From: Bradysia coprophila
Taxonomy: Eukaryota; Arthropoda; Insecta; Diptera; Sciaridae
NCBI RefSeq assembly: GCF_014529535.1
Contig: NC_050737.1
Location: 2,202,447-2,266,446 of the forward strand
Reading direction: 5' to 3'
Length of the DNA: 64,000 nucleotides
In this document: piece after piece, positions 51,901-61,117 of the stretch
Layout of the letters: every line of letters begins with the position of its first letter
Position numbering within the stretch: the stretch's first letter is position 1
Program-made: the position numbers and the translations under genes
Notes under the pieces: generated by a model
Database searches by the model: none
What the model saw: the letters and a program-made list of their open reading frames with translations, nothing else
Told to the model about the DNA's origin: nothing

Positions 51901-54900
51901 AGTTTTTAACCATTCTCCTCCCACTTCAGAAAGTGAAGTTTTATTGCAAGCACTTTAACGTTATTCCACATTATTTTGTGCAATAATTTTTATTTTATAA
52001 ATTGGGGGACCGCTCGGTCTATTCTAATTTAATATGGAAATTTTGGTTCCGTTTAGTAACCCTATTCGTAAAGTGGAAATATGAAACATGGACGTCATCA
52101 AAGGGTACAATCGATTGCGAGATCGATTGGGTCCTCTGCATTAATTCTCGTTTCATATATCAGTCAAATCGATATAGTCATAGTCAGTCACTAGAGACTA
52201 CAGAACTCACACAAAATTGGAATGAACATGGGAACGGAAAGGCAATACGAAAGGTTAAATCAATAGACATAAAATTATTTTATATTTTCTTGGTCAGTGC
52301 TAATAGAAATAGCAATTTAATAGCAAATTTTGATCCTTTTTTTCACATTTAAATTTCTCCAAGAAAAGTTACAAAGAATTTCATATAACGATAGTTTGTA
52401 AAGAGTGTCGATAATAAGTATGCTTGCAAAGAAAAGGTTGTCTCAGTTAAACATTATCCCAAATTTAATTATCTTGTTTTCTCCCAAGTAAAGAGATTTT
52501 GCTCGATTTAACTCAAATTTATTTTTGTTATGAAGCAGTGTCCTCAAGCGAATATTTACTTACGTCATATAACAAGTTGAAGGTCACCTAATCTTCGTCT
52601 GAACAATATTAAACAGATTGTCTTACAAAAGTCTTCCTTTTGAAATGTTGAATGATATCAGATTGAGTTTTCCATTGCAATCACCATTCGGTGTTTTTTT
52701 TTTTTTTATTATACAACAACAAACCCAAACCACGCAGATGTCCTGGAAATGATTAGCTGGAACTAAAATAGAGAAATTTTCGAGCAAAAAATGATGAATT
52801 GCAATGTGAATTAGTTTGTGAAACAGCATAAGATGTAGTTCAACAGATTTCTGATAAATTATTATCATGACTGACGGTGTGTCAGATGAAAAATGTAGTG
52901 GAAATTTTCTTGTAAATCCAGCGTACATCTACAAGGTCGTAGTGAAGGTAAAATAATGAAACGAGGATATTAGTGGATACATTTAAGATGTAAAATTGTT
53001 AAGTCACGCTATCATACGCTATTATGGATCTTTAATAGATATTTCCAAAGAAAATTATATTTGCTTCAATTGTATCAACAAAACTCGGTTAAAAAAACAG
53101 CTCGTATTGCAATGGAACATCGTCTATGTTTGCACACATGTCGCAATGTCGCAAAGACAATAAAACAGTCGTTAAACTCTGCAGCATATGGGTGTCTCAA
53201 TGACACTACAGTCAGTTGAAATGACGGAAGCAAATAATAGGGAAAACTTTCGTTGCTCATTAGGGGACATTCACAAATTACTCACGCTCTAAAGGTGGGA
53301 GGACGGTAATTCTATATGTTATCTGAATGAAGGCTCGGAACAGGTCCTGAAACCTAAAGAACCTGAAAACCGAAAACCTGACCTGAATTCTGCCTGAATT
53401 GACTTGACTACGCAAATTATGTTTTATTCGCAAATCATTATAACAATATCTTGACAAATGTATTACTTTGATTATCTTCGAATATTTTTGTTCATGGTGG
53501 GAACCACCGGACGAAAAACGCGATTTTAGAACTCCGCAGCAACGAAAACTAACAAGAAATATACAAATGAATCAGGTCAATTCAGGTTAAATCTGAAACA
53601 GGTCAGGTGAGGTCAAATTTGAAATAATCTGGTCTGGTTAGGTCAAGTCCAGGTGAATTCAGGTGAAATCAGGTTTTCGATTTTCAGGTTCAGGTCAGCT
53701 GAAAAACCAACCTATTCCGAGCATTAAATCATCTTTGTCATCATTTTTGGGATTTGACGAAGATTTTATGAAACCATTTTCTAAGGAAGTGAGGACCCAG
53801 TATTTACATCAGTAACATCAGTAAGTGTGAGCAACAAGGTGTCGCGATCAAGGAGCAATGAGCTTCCGAATTTGAATAGATTGGAACTAAGGCGAGCAGT
53901 TGGGGCATTGCAGAACCATTGCAAGCCTAACGATCATCTACACAGAATAGATCGATCGTTCCTATCTGTTCTTGCGGTCTTTCACCTGAGATTGATGTAC
54001 TCATTCTCAGGGATGTCCTCTCTACACCGCCCTCACGTTCAACCACTCGCATTCAATCTAATTGGGTGAAGAAAGGTCTGACAAAAAACGTAAGCTTCAC
54101 ACGATTACGAAATTCTGTTTATATGTTTTGCGTATGGAGGTCTGAAACTCGTAATTTTCGAGAGTAATTTGTGAATGAGTCATTTCACGTGAAAATAAAA
54201 TTAAAATTCATATTTTGTACACATTTAAAGTAACTTACTAATGTCAATTTACTTTTCATTTTGAAAATAATTTCCTTGCGTCATATGAACGTGAAACGCT
54301 TACCTCATACCAATTTACTTAACAAAAAACATCTTTCAGGTTCGTCAAACGATAACAATAACAGCCAAAGGAGCTGGTAACAAAACAACCGAGCAAAGAA
54401 TTTCAATTACAAAAACTCAAGGTGGTTCGATGCTCAGAGTATTAGGTGCTGCCCGAAAGCGTGAAGTGAAAGCAACACAGAATCTGTCCATAATCGTTCT
54501 ATTCTTTATGATGTGCTGGTTTCCACTGTACACCATCAATTGCATCAAAGCGTTCTGTCCCGATTGCTATGTGCCCGAACTGTTAACGTACTGTTGCATC
54601 GTTTTGAGTCACCTGAATTCGGCAGTGAATCCCGTTTTGTACGCATATCATCTGAAAGACTTCCGAGCTGCTTTAAAGTCGTTCATTTTCAAAATATTTG
54701 GAAAGGAAATCCAACAGCCAGACATCAATTACAGATTTTCCATAGCTAGCCAGCGAAGATTTACGTCGCTGTTGGATCAAAAACGAAATTCAATGCAACC
54801 GAAAATTTATGTCAGTAAGTAGTCCTGTGCCTCTAGTTTATAAATTCATAAATCGTTTTTGTTGGCTAATTGTTATTTTACATAGATTCACCTGTTTGGT

Positions 54901-55631
54901 TGCGACAACAGCAACACCGGACAGAAATCGAGAGCATATCTCCTCTACACTTTAACAAGAAATCAAACAATCAACTGTGGAAAATAGTCGAACAAGACTA
55001 CATTTCCGATAACCAAAAGGAGGATACGTCCGCAACGAACGCATGTACCGACGTATGTTTGAAAAACCAAACGTCTAGCTTAGAAAAATCAATACCTGGT
55101 GACGCATATTCAGATATGATCACGAACCGTGAATACACATTCAATTACGATCATTTGGACCAAGATGCTCTGCTATTTAAGAAATACCAAGAAAATTTGA
55201 ATTCAAATCTGCCCGAAAATAACAACCAAACCGATTTGAACCGATCAAATTCATTCAAAGATCTCGCATCTAAATCAATGAATGACCTAAACATTTCTCT
55301 TGTTTGTCGTCCGACAACTTTACCGCCGAAACAACAGCCACCAAAGAATCAATTCGGTCCGATCTATTGTCCGTATATTAATCTCATTTCACCGAAATTT
55401 ACAAACAAAATGACTTATATGTTAAGTAAGAACCATCATCCGCCAAATATACTACCTGCCGTATCTCTCAGTAAAAGTTATAGCCATTCGGATTCAAATG
55501 TTAGCCAATGTAAAGCGAAAGAGCCTAGTCCGGTCAGCAGCACAATCAGTGCTGTTTCAGAGCATATTCTCACCGATGCAAAGCAATCGAAATGTGATTG
55601 CAGTACCTCAAATCCAGATATTTCAATTTGA
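45909..55631 (+). CDS. AdoR: Adenosine receptor (class A GPCR)
   Basis: Four coding exons: 45,909-46,383, 51,523-51,728, 54,340-54,814 and 54,886-55,631. Together they are 1902 bp, coding for 633 residues. Junctions restore the frame (TVV|LIVTFCW, IIKQ|VRQT, KIYV|NSPVW). TM1 is about 45-67 with N60, TM2 79-102 with D88, TM3 111-136 ending in DRY 137-139, TM4 about 158-178 with W165, TM5 about 197-224 with P209, TM6 about 276-297 with CWFP 286-289, and TM7 about 306-330 with NPVLY 324-328. C113 and C187 can form the usual disulfide. N13 and N37 are glycosylation sequons. The run SHLNSAVNPVLYAYHLKDFR is typical of adenosine receptors. The roughly 270-residue tail after TM7 is polar and poorly conserved. 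It should bind extracellular adenosine and signal through G proteins at the plasma membrane. Intron 1 (5.1 kb) and intron 2 (2.6 kb) hold several repeats. Poly(A) signals AATAAA lie near 55,646 and 55,797. Confidence 0.93.
46951..47228. repeat. MITE-like element with long inverted repeats in AdoR intron 1
   Basis: The ends GTGCTATGTAAGAGTTTTTC and ..GAAAAACTCTTATATAGCAC pair, and pairing continues inward through GTGGTACATAGTGGACATCA over about 120 bp per arm. The loop is short. Present in both arms of the large inverted repeat, so it predates or is copied with it. Confidence 0.85.
48362..48512. repeat. Cluster of GATTAACC-type words in AdoR intron 1
   Basis: At least four GATTAAC(C) words on the plus strand and two or three on the minus strand fall within 150 bp, arranged roughly as an imperfect inverted repeat. 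It could be a small element or a transcription-factor site cluster. Sequence alone does not decide. Confidence 0.5.
50499..50575. repeat. Almost perfect 77-bp palindrome in AdoR intron 1
   Basis: CAAAATAAAATGATTGAGTC.. folds on itself through the centre GACAATTGAATTTCAATTGTC, with one mismatch or so in 38-bp arms and a loop of only 1-2 bases. A transcript would form a long hairpin. Confidence 0.9.
53340..53700. repeat. Element with CAGGT-rich subterminal inverted repeats in AdoR intron 2
   Basis: About 50 bp at the left (CCTGAAAACCGAAAACCTGA..) pairs with the right end (..CAGGTTTTCGATTTTCAGG). Both ends are full of the word TCAGGT or its complement. The interior is AT-rich with no coding. 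The repeated short word near both ends recalls the subterminal repeats of hAT-type or similar DNA transposons. Confidence 0.75.
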
Positions 55632-55844
55632 AAAATCTTTGTCGTAAATAAATTTAAGAGAAATTAATTGTTAATGTGAGTGAAATATTAATTATATAAA
55701 ATGTTACAAATGTTAAAATGAAATAGATAAAAGCCGTGTGTGTAATTGATGTTATTGATAAATGGAAATATTAAAAAAAAAGTTCTGTTTCGTAAGAATA
55801 AAGAGATAGTTTTTGTGCTCCAATAATCAATGGCTCACGTTTTC

Positions 55845-56455
55845 AGAGAGAGAGATAGAGAGAGAGAGAGAGAAAATAATATGACTTCAGTTTGGATACA
55901 GTTGATAGCATTGAATGGCGCCAAAGGAGCGGGTAAAGTGCTTTAAAGCTGTTTAGCGCCTTTGTCCTGCACGATTCAACTTGTTTCGTAAAACTTAGCT
56001 TGTGGTCAATCATCATCCCGAGATAAATTACTTCGGTTTTAATGATGACTGGCGATTCATTGAAGTACAAACCCCTCGAAGGCGTTCGTCTGCTGGATTA
56101 ATTGAATTTAAAGAGGATCGATTGCGTCTTGTCGCTGTTGATTTTGATCTTCCATTTTGCGAAGTATTTGTGAATTTTTGATAGAGCGTTCGACAAGTTT
56201 TTAATGATCATATTGGACTGATTGGTTAAGGAGAGAATGACAGTGTCGGCCTAGTATTCACTCTCACAATTTGATGGTACTTTTAGGTCTGATGTATAAA
56301 CAGCACAAAATTATGGCGAAAAAACCGAGCCCTAAGCTAGTCCAGCCGGGATAGTTTTGAACGACACAGATCTCAAAGGTTCTGTCCTTTAAGAATGACG
56401 ATATTAGTTTTACTAGATTAGTTAGAGTTTCAGCTTTGTCCAATTTGAAGAGAAT
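55845..56455 (-). pseudogene. Remnant of a jockey-like non-LTR retrotransposon reverse transcriptase
   Basis: On the minus strand, broken frames give LVKLISSFLKDRTFEIC, then ADTVILSLTNQS (the region of the YADD catalytic box, itself damaged), then KWKIKINSDKTQSILF, and finally the 75-codon ORF with YLGMMIDHKLSFTKQVES and LYPLLWRHSML. These are the thumb-side blocks of jockey/LINE reverse transcriptases. The fragment ends in a GA microsatellite (55,847-55,873), lacks the endonuclease and most of the RT, and carries stops and frameshifts. It is inactive. It separates the tail-to-tail AdoR and squalene-synthase-like genes. Confidence 0.8.
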
Positions 56456-56524
56456 ATACTTAAATGGAGACAGAAAATAAAAAGTTCGCGAGTTACATTT
56501 GCTCTGATTTCAACATTTCTTTTA

Positions 56525-57607
56525 TTACATTTTATAGTCTCTGACGAATCTGACACTTTTAAAAATCCAATTTTTTGTACACGAAGCATTTATAAAGTCA
56601 GGTCGCGTCGACAATTTATCCAGACACGACCCAATCACACTTAAACAGCTCTTCATGTCGACAACATTTTCAAATATTTTCTTCTTCTCTGCGATAGCTA
56701 TTTTTACATTCGAACTGAAAACGTCGGGATTGTTGAACATTTTTTCCAAATTAGCCACAGCTATGCATTGCGGAATGGCAATAAATCGAAATATGCTCTT
56801 CTCCGTGACAAGCGACATGTACTCAATGGATTCTGGTAGATGTTGAAATGCATCATTGATCAGGTGGTTAAGGCAGGCAATTGCTTCTTCGCGATAGTTT
56901 TCATCAATGAGATCTCGAGCACTTTTCACATAATTCTTCCAAACCACTTCTGGATAGAAACTACGACCGGCTGTTTGGTTCAAATCTTCGTAGATGTCAC
57001 GCAAAATATTCTCTTTTTGTAAAAAAATTCCAGTTGAAATAGCAAGGTGTTCAAGACGAGCCTGGCACATTTGCTTCAAACGAAAATCACAATTTAATTG
57101 AAACAATTTTGTCAGTCCAACGCCCACAATTCCGGCAACGTAGTAACAGTATTCGTCATAATCTTTCAAGGTTTCGATTGATTGAGCTGAGTACTTTATC
57201 ATTCCACCGGCCATTTCGTTCACTATGTCCCGGATTATTTTTCTTGCGTCCCCCGTGCATCGACTTACGAAGACGTTCAAAACTTTATCGAAATTTTGCA
57301 TTAACTCAACATAAGATTCTTTGCACTCAGGTCTGAACCGAAACTCATGAACATCCGGACGACTAGGCCATTCATTCAAGAATATTGTAAAGGTTTCCAA
57401 TGCTCTCGCTTTCATCGATTCCTCCGTTAGATCATCCTCAATGGTATCCAATCCTCTTAAAAGTAAATAGAAGATGCATACTGCTGTGCGCAACGGTTCC
57501 TCCAGTATTTCCGTTACAGTGGCAAAGCTACGCGAAACACGATGAAATATGTTGAAACAAAATGTTTCGTCATCTGAAGCGGTGATTGAATTTACTTTGT
57601 GTTCCAT
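56525..57607 (-). CDS. Squalene-synthase-like protein, copy 1
   Basis: Intronless ORF of 360 residues from the ATG at 57,607. It belongs to the squalene/phytoene synthase superfamily: SRSFATVTEILEEPLR (about 25-40), first aspartate-rich motif DTIEDD (54-59), YCYYVAGIVGVGLTKLF (about 153-169), second motif DIYED (204-208) followed by GRSFYPEVVW, then FRFIAIPQCIAVA and a VFSSNVKI segment. The AG(L/I)VG block and the IPQ block fit eukaryotic squalene synthase better than bacterial phytoene synthases. The enzyme normally joins two farnesyl diphosphates through presqualene diphosphate to squalene. Animal enzymes have about 415 residues and a C-terminal membrane anchor. This protein ends without a hydrophobic helix and also lacks the usual N-terminal extension. 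About 80% identical, without gaps, to copy 2 at 61,118-62,200. An unusual glutamate precedes NILRD (FLQKENILRD). The actual product is unknown. Confidence 0.9.
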   Translation of the reverse strand: MEHKVNSITASDDETFCFNIFHRVSRSFATVTEILEEPLRTAVCIFYLLLRGLDTIEDDLTEESMKARALETFTIFLNEWPSRPDVHEFRFRPECKESYVELMQNFDKVLNVFVSRCTGDARKIIRDIVNEMAGGMIKYSAQSIETLKDYDEYCYYVAGIVGVGLTKLFQLNCDFRLKQMCQARLEHLAISTGIFLQKENILRDIYEDLNQTAGRSFYPEVVWKNYVKSARDLIDENYREEAIACLNHLINDAFQHLPESIEYMSLVTEKSIFRFIAIPQCIAVANLEKMFNNPDVFSSNVKIAIAEKKKIFENVVDMKSCLSVIGSCLDKLSTRPDFINASCTKNWIFKSVRFVRDYKM

Positions 57608-57628
57608 GTCGTCGATATCGGCTTTAAC
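57608..57628 (-). promoter_or_regulatory. Conserved leader immediately upstream of the ATG
   Basis: The 21 bp before the ATG read, on the coding strand, TTAAAGCCGATATCGACGAC. The same sequence precedes copy 2 at 62,201-62,221 and, slightly altered, the left-arm copy. Its retention when flanking DNA has diverged suggests part of the 5' UTR or a core promoter element. It may also just mark the extent of the duplication. Confidence 0.5.
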
Positions 57629-58178
57629 AAATCAAAACTGAAATTGTTGGAAAAATTAAAACAAAGCACGTATATCACAATGACTAAGTCTGAACTAACT
57701 ATAATCGATATTCTTATTTAAACGACTTCTCGACTAGAAAAATAAGTGTATCCAAAACCATGTATGAGTTAAACACACGTGCGCTAAGGGGTAGGTAAGC
57801 GAAAGAAAGTTTTTAATAGAAGAAAAAAGTAAAAATTAAGAAAAAACAAAAATAGGATTTTGTTTACCGAGAGGATGTTCGTATCAGTTCGAAGTTTTTG
57901 GACAGTTGCTCGAGTTGGAATTTTCCATTATCAACACAAGATGTGGTGTGAATAACGAAACGGCAACATCTGTCAGTTCATTCAAGTTTTTGCTACTTTT
58001 AGCAATCAGATGTGTAGAATACACACATAGTATGTCTAAAAAGTCATTTATCGCCGAGTTGCATACATGTATTGGGGGCGTTAATTTCCCTGACTTTCAT
58101 TCTAATTTTCGTGATAACGAGCCGATACCTAACTATTAAAATGATTCTTGGACAGTCGAAAAATCAATGTGTTCGAAA
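57629..58178. other. Upstream of squalene-synthase-like copy 1, no other gene
   Basis: AT-rich; short ORFs only. It is mirrored in degraded form at about 31,200-31,840. Confidence 0.5.
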
Positions 58179-58350
58179 TTAAACACTGCCTGCGTGTCTT
58201 CGCACACCACGCAAGAGTTACTGAATATCTCGGTCCGACCAAAATACACACCAGTCAAGAGTTTGTGAATATCTTGGTCCGCCCAAAATACACACCAGTC
58301 AAGAGAACTGAATATCTTGGTCCGACCACACTACACACCACGGATAAATT
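58179..58350. repeat. ~44-bp tandem repeat, three units plus partial
   Basis: The anchor GAATATCTTGGTCCGACC recurs at 58,223, 58,267 and 58,310, each followed by ACACACCAGTCAAGAG or a variant. A partial unit precedes. The ORF across it (58,148-58,384) repeats EYLGPTKIHT only because of the DNA repeat. Confidence 0.85.
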
Positions 58351-59449
58351 TGGTTTTGGCTTTGGTCTAACTTCACCCCGATAAATATAAATTCGTCAGT
58401 AGAACACAGCGAATTATTATAACCTTAAAGAAACAGTGGAATATTTCAACATTATATTGCCTTGAATTCTACAGGGTCTACAATTCTTATTATGCAACAT
58501 TCAATGATAATATCATACAGAAAATGTACGCTCTAGACCTCTAATAGACACGTGCGCCGCTTTTCGTGTGTACACGGTGTGAAAAACCGTTTTTCACCAC
58601 AATTTTATACCATATTTTTAAAAACAGACAAAAGTAACAATTCAGGAGATAAAATGTCTAATTTCTCCAAATGAAGTTGATAAAGACAAATTGTCAAATT
58701 TTCGTTCCGTTTTTTGTGAAAAACGTCACCGTTTTTCCAAAGTAATTTCCCCCTCGACAAATTGTTGATGTAAATAAAATGAGTAAAACGGGTTTGCCAG
58801 AGGTTGTTAACAAACTGAATACAAGATAAACAAAAGAAACGGTTTTGTATTTGAAGGCACTACAGCATGACTTATTTTCCAAAAATGAATTTCTGGAGTT
58901 TTAAAATATTTCTAAAAATCACAACAGATGTCAACAGATGTCTTGCTTTTTCTGTATTTTAAAAATCCCCAATGCCTTCCGTTGGAGATCCTTTTAAAAT
59001 GATCTTATCATAAGAATGTAATTTTGGTGGGTTTCGTTTGTTTCTTTCGTTTTATTTGTTCCACCAAGGCAGCGCTCATGAAATTCGTAAGGATTTCGTG
59101 AGTGATTTTAGGCCTCCAAACTTTGTAAACAATCGGTGCGATATTGCTAGAGAGCTGCCTTGGTTCCACATGCTTTCCACCACATAGAAGTTTCTTGTAG
59201 AACATGCAGAACGATGTGGACAAATGAAACTGTATGTAGAATGCTAACCAATTACAAACTTTAATTGAGTTTAAGTTACTACCACACTTATACTTTATTT
59301 CTATGGTGCATACAATGAGTGTGTATTGCGATTAGCATCGACAACAGAATTTTTTAACGGACAAATGGCCTCTCTATAATTAATCAATAATCATACATAT
59401 TTTATCCGCCGCAAAAGTAAATTAATTGTGTGCAAGTCAGTGGTAAAAT
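58351..59449. other. Outer part of the right arm, gene-free
   Basis: No supported ORF. It ends at the arm boundary at about 59,405. Confidence 0.5.
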
Positions 59450-59515
59450 TGTTTATCTACCTAGGTGTAATAATAGCAGTGAAAAAGTGCTATTATTTCG
59501 CTGTCGGTAGATAAA
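59450..59515. repeat. Small hairpin with ~30-bp arms
   Basis: TTTATCTACCTAGGTGTAAT..AGCA pairs with TGCTATTATTTCGCTG..GGTAGATAAA around a 5-7 base loop. It lies 45 bp outside the right-arm boundary. Confidence 0.65.
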
Positions 59516-59522
59516 ATAGCGT

Positions 59523-59633
59523 ATTCACCTCTGTCCAAATGTTTATTTAGACACTTGGGGTTATAACATTCGCCTTCGGCTCATGCAATAACTCCCAAAG
59601 TGTCTAAATAAAGATGTGGACAGAGGTGAATAA
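59523..59633. repeat. Hairpin with 42-bp arms and a TTCGCCTTCGGCTCAT loop
   Basis: ATTCACCTCTGTCCAAATGT.. at 59,523-59,564 pairs with 59,585-59,633. The loop carries the same kind of GC-rich palindromic word as the hairpin at 25,684-25,815. Confidence 0.85.
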
Positions 59634-60102
59634 TCTATTTATTTGAATTTCAAATGTTTTTTATGTACCGTAGTGCGTAAATGGATTTTCATATGAGCAT
59701 AGTTCGTAAATTGACGTGTGTAAAAAATGAGGATCTCACTGCTGTACATAAAATCTTGTTACTCAGACGTTAGTAAATGGGGGTTTTACGCATACGATGT
59801 GTTAATCTCGGATCTATTAATAATAACTGAATTACACTTTGGGAAGGCGAGCACAATCAGATTTATTTGTATGTGTATTTTCAAAGCGTTGTTATTTACC
59901 TTACAGCCTGGAACGCTGCAATTGTTCGATTGATTTCTGAGGTTAAATTATGTTTCATTCAACTTTGGTCAGAAAATTGTATTAATTCGTTGTAAAAGTA
60001 CAAAGAATTGACCAAAGCTTGTTAATACTACATTTTTAGTAAATAACTTTGCCTCACAAACACCATTTTCATACTAAAATAGAATAAATTTATCTTTATC
60101 TA
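59634..60102. other. Gene-free spacer
   Basis: AT-rich; the 68-codon ORF at 59,727 has no recognisable feature. Confidence 0.45.
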
Positions 60103-60104
60103 TA

Positions 60105-60334
60105 CAGTCAAAGGCAGTCAATTTTCAGCATAAGTTAGCTTCAGCTGTTTTTCAGCTGATCCATACAAACAATCACAACCGTTTATACGTCTTTATACGG
60201 TTTTACCACTATCATGCGCATGCGTGTAGCAGCTTCAACCGTATAAACAAGTAAAACCAGTTTTGATTGTATGTGTGGATCAGCTGAAAAACAGCTGAAG
60301 CAAATTTATGCTGAAAATTGACTGCCTTTGACTG
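60105..60334. mobile_element. Complete ~230-bp MITE with TA target duplication
   Basis: Terminal inverted repeats of about 60 bp begin CAGTCAAAGGCAGTCAATTT and end in the complement, with TA on each side. A second inner inverted segment (ACCGTTTATACG..CGTATAAAC) surrounds the palindrome CATGCGCATG. No ORF. The TA flanks and CAGT start fit a Tc1/mariner-type non-autonomous element. A solo end of the same family is at 24,907-24,975. Confidence 0.85.
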
Positions 60335-60403
60335 TATTGTAAAACTTTAAATTTCTAACCAAAGCATCGTAAAGTATTATTGAAATTAGGTTCTCTCCTA
60401 AAA

Positions 60404-60640
60404 ATTTTTATATTTTATTTGGATGTCGAATATTATTTTTAGCGTTTTTATATTCCATCATACATCAAAATTTTGCTTATTTGTTTTTTAATTGTAAAAA
60501 GTATTGGTAAAGCTAGCAGAATTACCAACATTCGTCAACATGCGACCAGTGCGCCATCTTAATTATTCACATGAAGCTGTTACAATTTACATGTAAAAGT
60601 ATCAGGAATTTTAGCAATGACTCAAACCAAATGTCCTTTA
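60404..60640 (+). pseudogene. Remnant of AdoR intron 1 (second AdoR copy)
   Basis: TTTTTATATTTTATTT.GATG.CGAAT, CATC.AAATTTTGC and AAGTATCAGGA...AGCAA..AAA..AAATGTCCTT follow in the same order and strand as in AdoR intron 1 at about 47,594-47,775, with small indels and an extra segment near 60,490-60,590. With the exon fragments at 62,546 and 63,457 this points to a decayed second AdoR copy. Confidence 0.6.
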
Positions 60641-61117
60641 AATTTTAGAATTTGACACTTTAAATTTTGTTATTTAAATTCGTCACTTTTAATCAACTTT
60701 AAAAAAAAAAAAACATTTTTTGGCATAGTGTAGAATAATTTTTAGTTGCTATTTGTATATGGAATTGAAATAAATTCGTATGCGAGAGCCTAATTGAGGA
60801 ACAAAATATTCGTAGTGACGCACAATACCTTCGACATTTTTCCATAATCTTTAAAATTCGCAACTTTTTTTGTTAGGTTTGAACATGCAAATTTTCAAAA
60901 CTTTCAAAAACATCAGAACGTCAGATCATCATCACGATACTAGACTGTAATGGAAAATTCGCAGGTGTAGTCGTTGTATTTGTCTTGTTAAAAAAAAATA
61001 ATCAAATTTTATATTGCAACATTATGTGCATCATGTTTAGTGAAGAGCAAATCGCTACTAGACAACAAGAGGGTAAAAATCAAGAGTTACATTTTTGCTC
61101 TGACTCTTTTTTTTTCA
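60641..61117. other. Spacer downstream of squalene-synthase-like copy 2
   Basis: The 40 bp nearest the stop (61,078-61,117) resemble those after copy 1 (GAGTTACATTT..TGCTCTGA), showing that the duplication included the 3' flank. The rest is AT-rich and gene-free. Confidence 0.55.

Larger units (their letters stand above)
45694..59405. repeat. Right arm of the ~30-kb inverted repeat
   Basis: Reverse complement of 29,722-44,817. All reading frames here are intact across five exons or genes, so this arm appears to be accurate sequence. The outer edge is at about 59,405: pairing with ATAAAATATG at 29,722 stops there and the sequences then diverge completely. Confidence 0.9.

Noticed and set aside
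56525..57607. Bacterial or carotenoid-type phytoene synthase identity
   Set aside because: The YVAG(I/L)VG(V/I)GL block, the IPQ block and the FYP(E/A).VW segment match eukaryotic squalene synthase more closely; no desaturase or cyclase neighbours are present.
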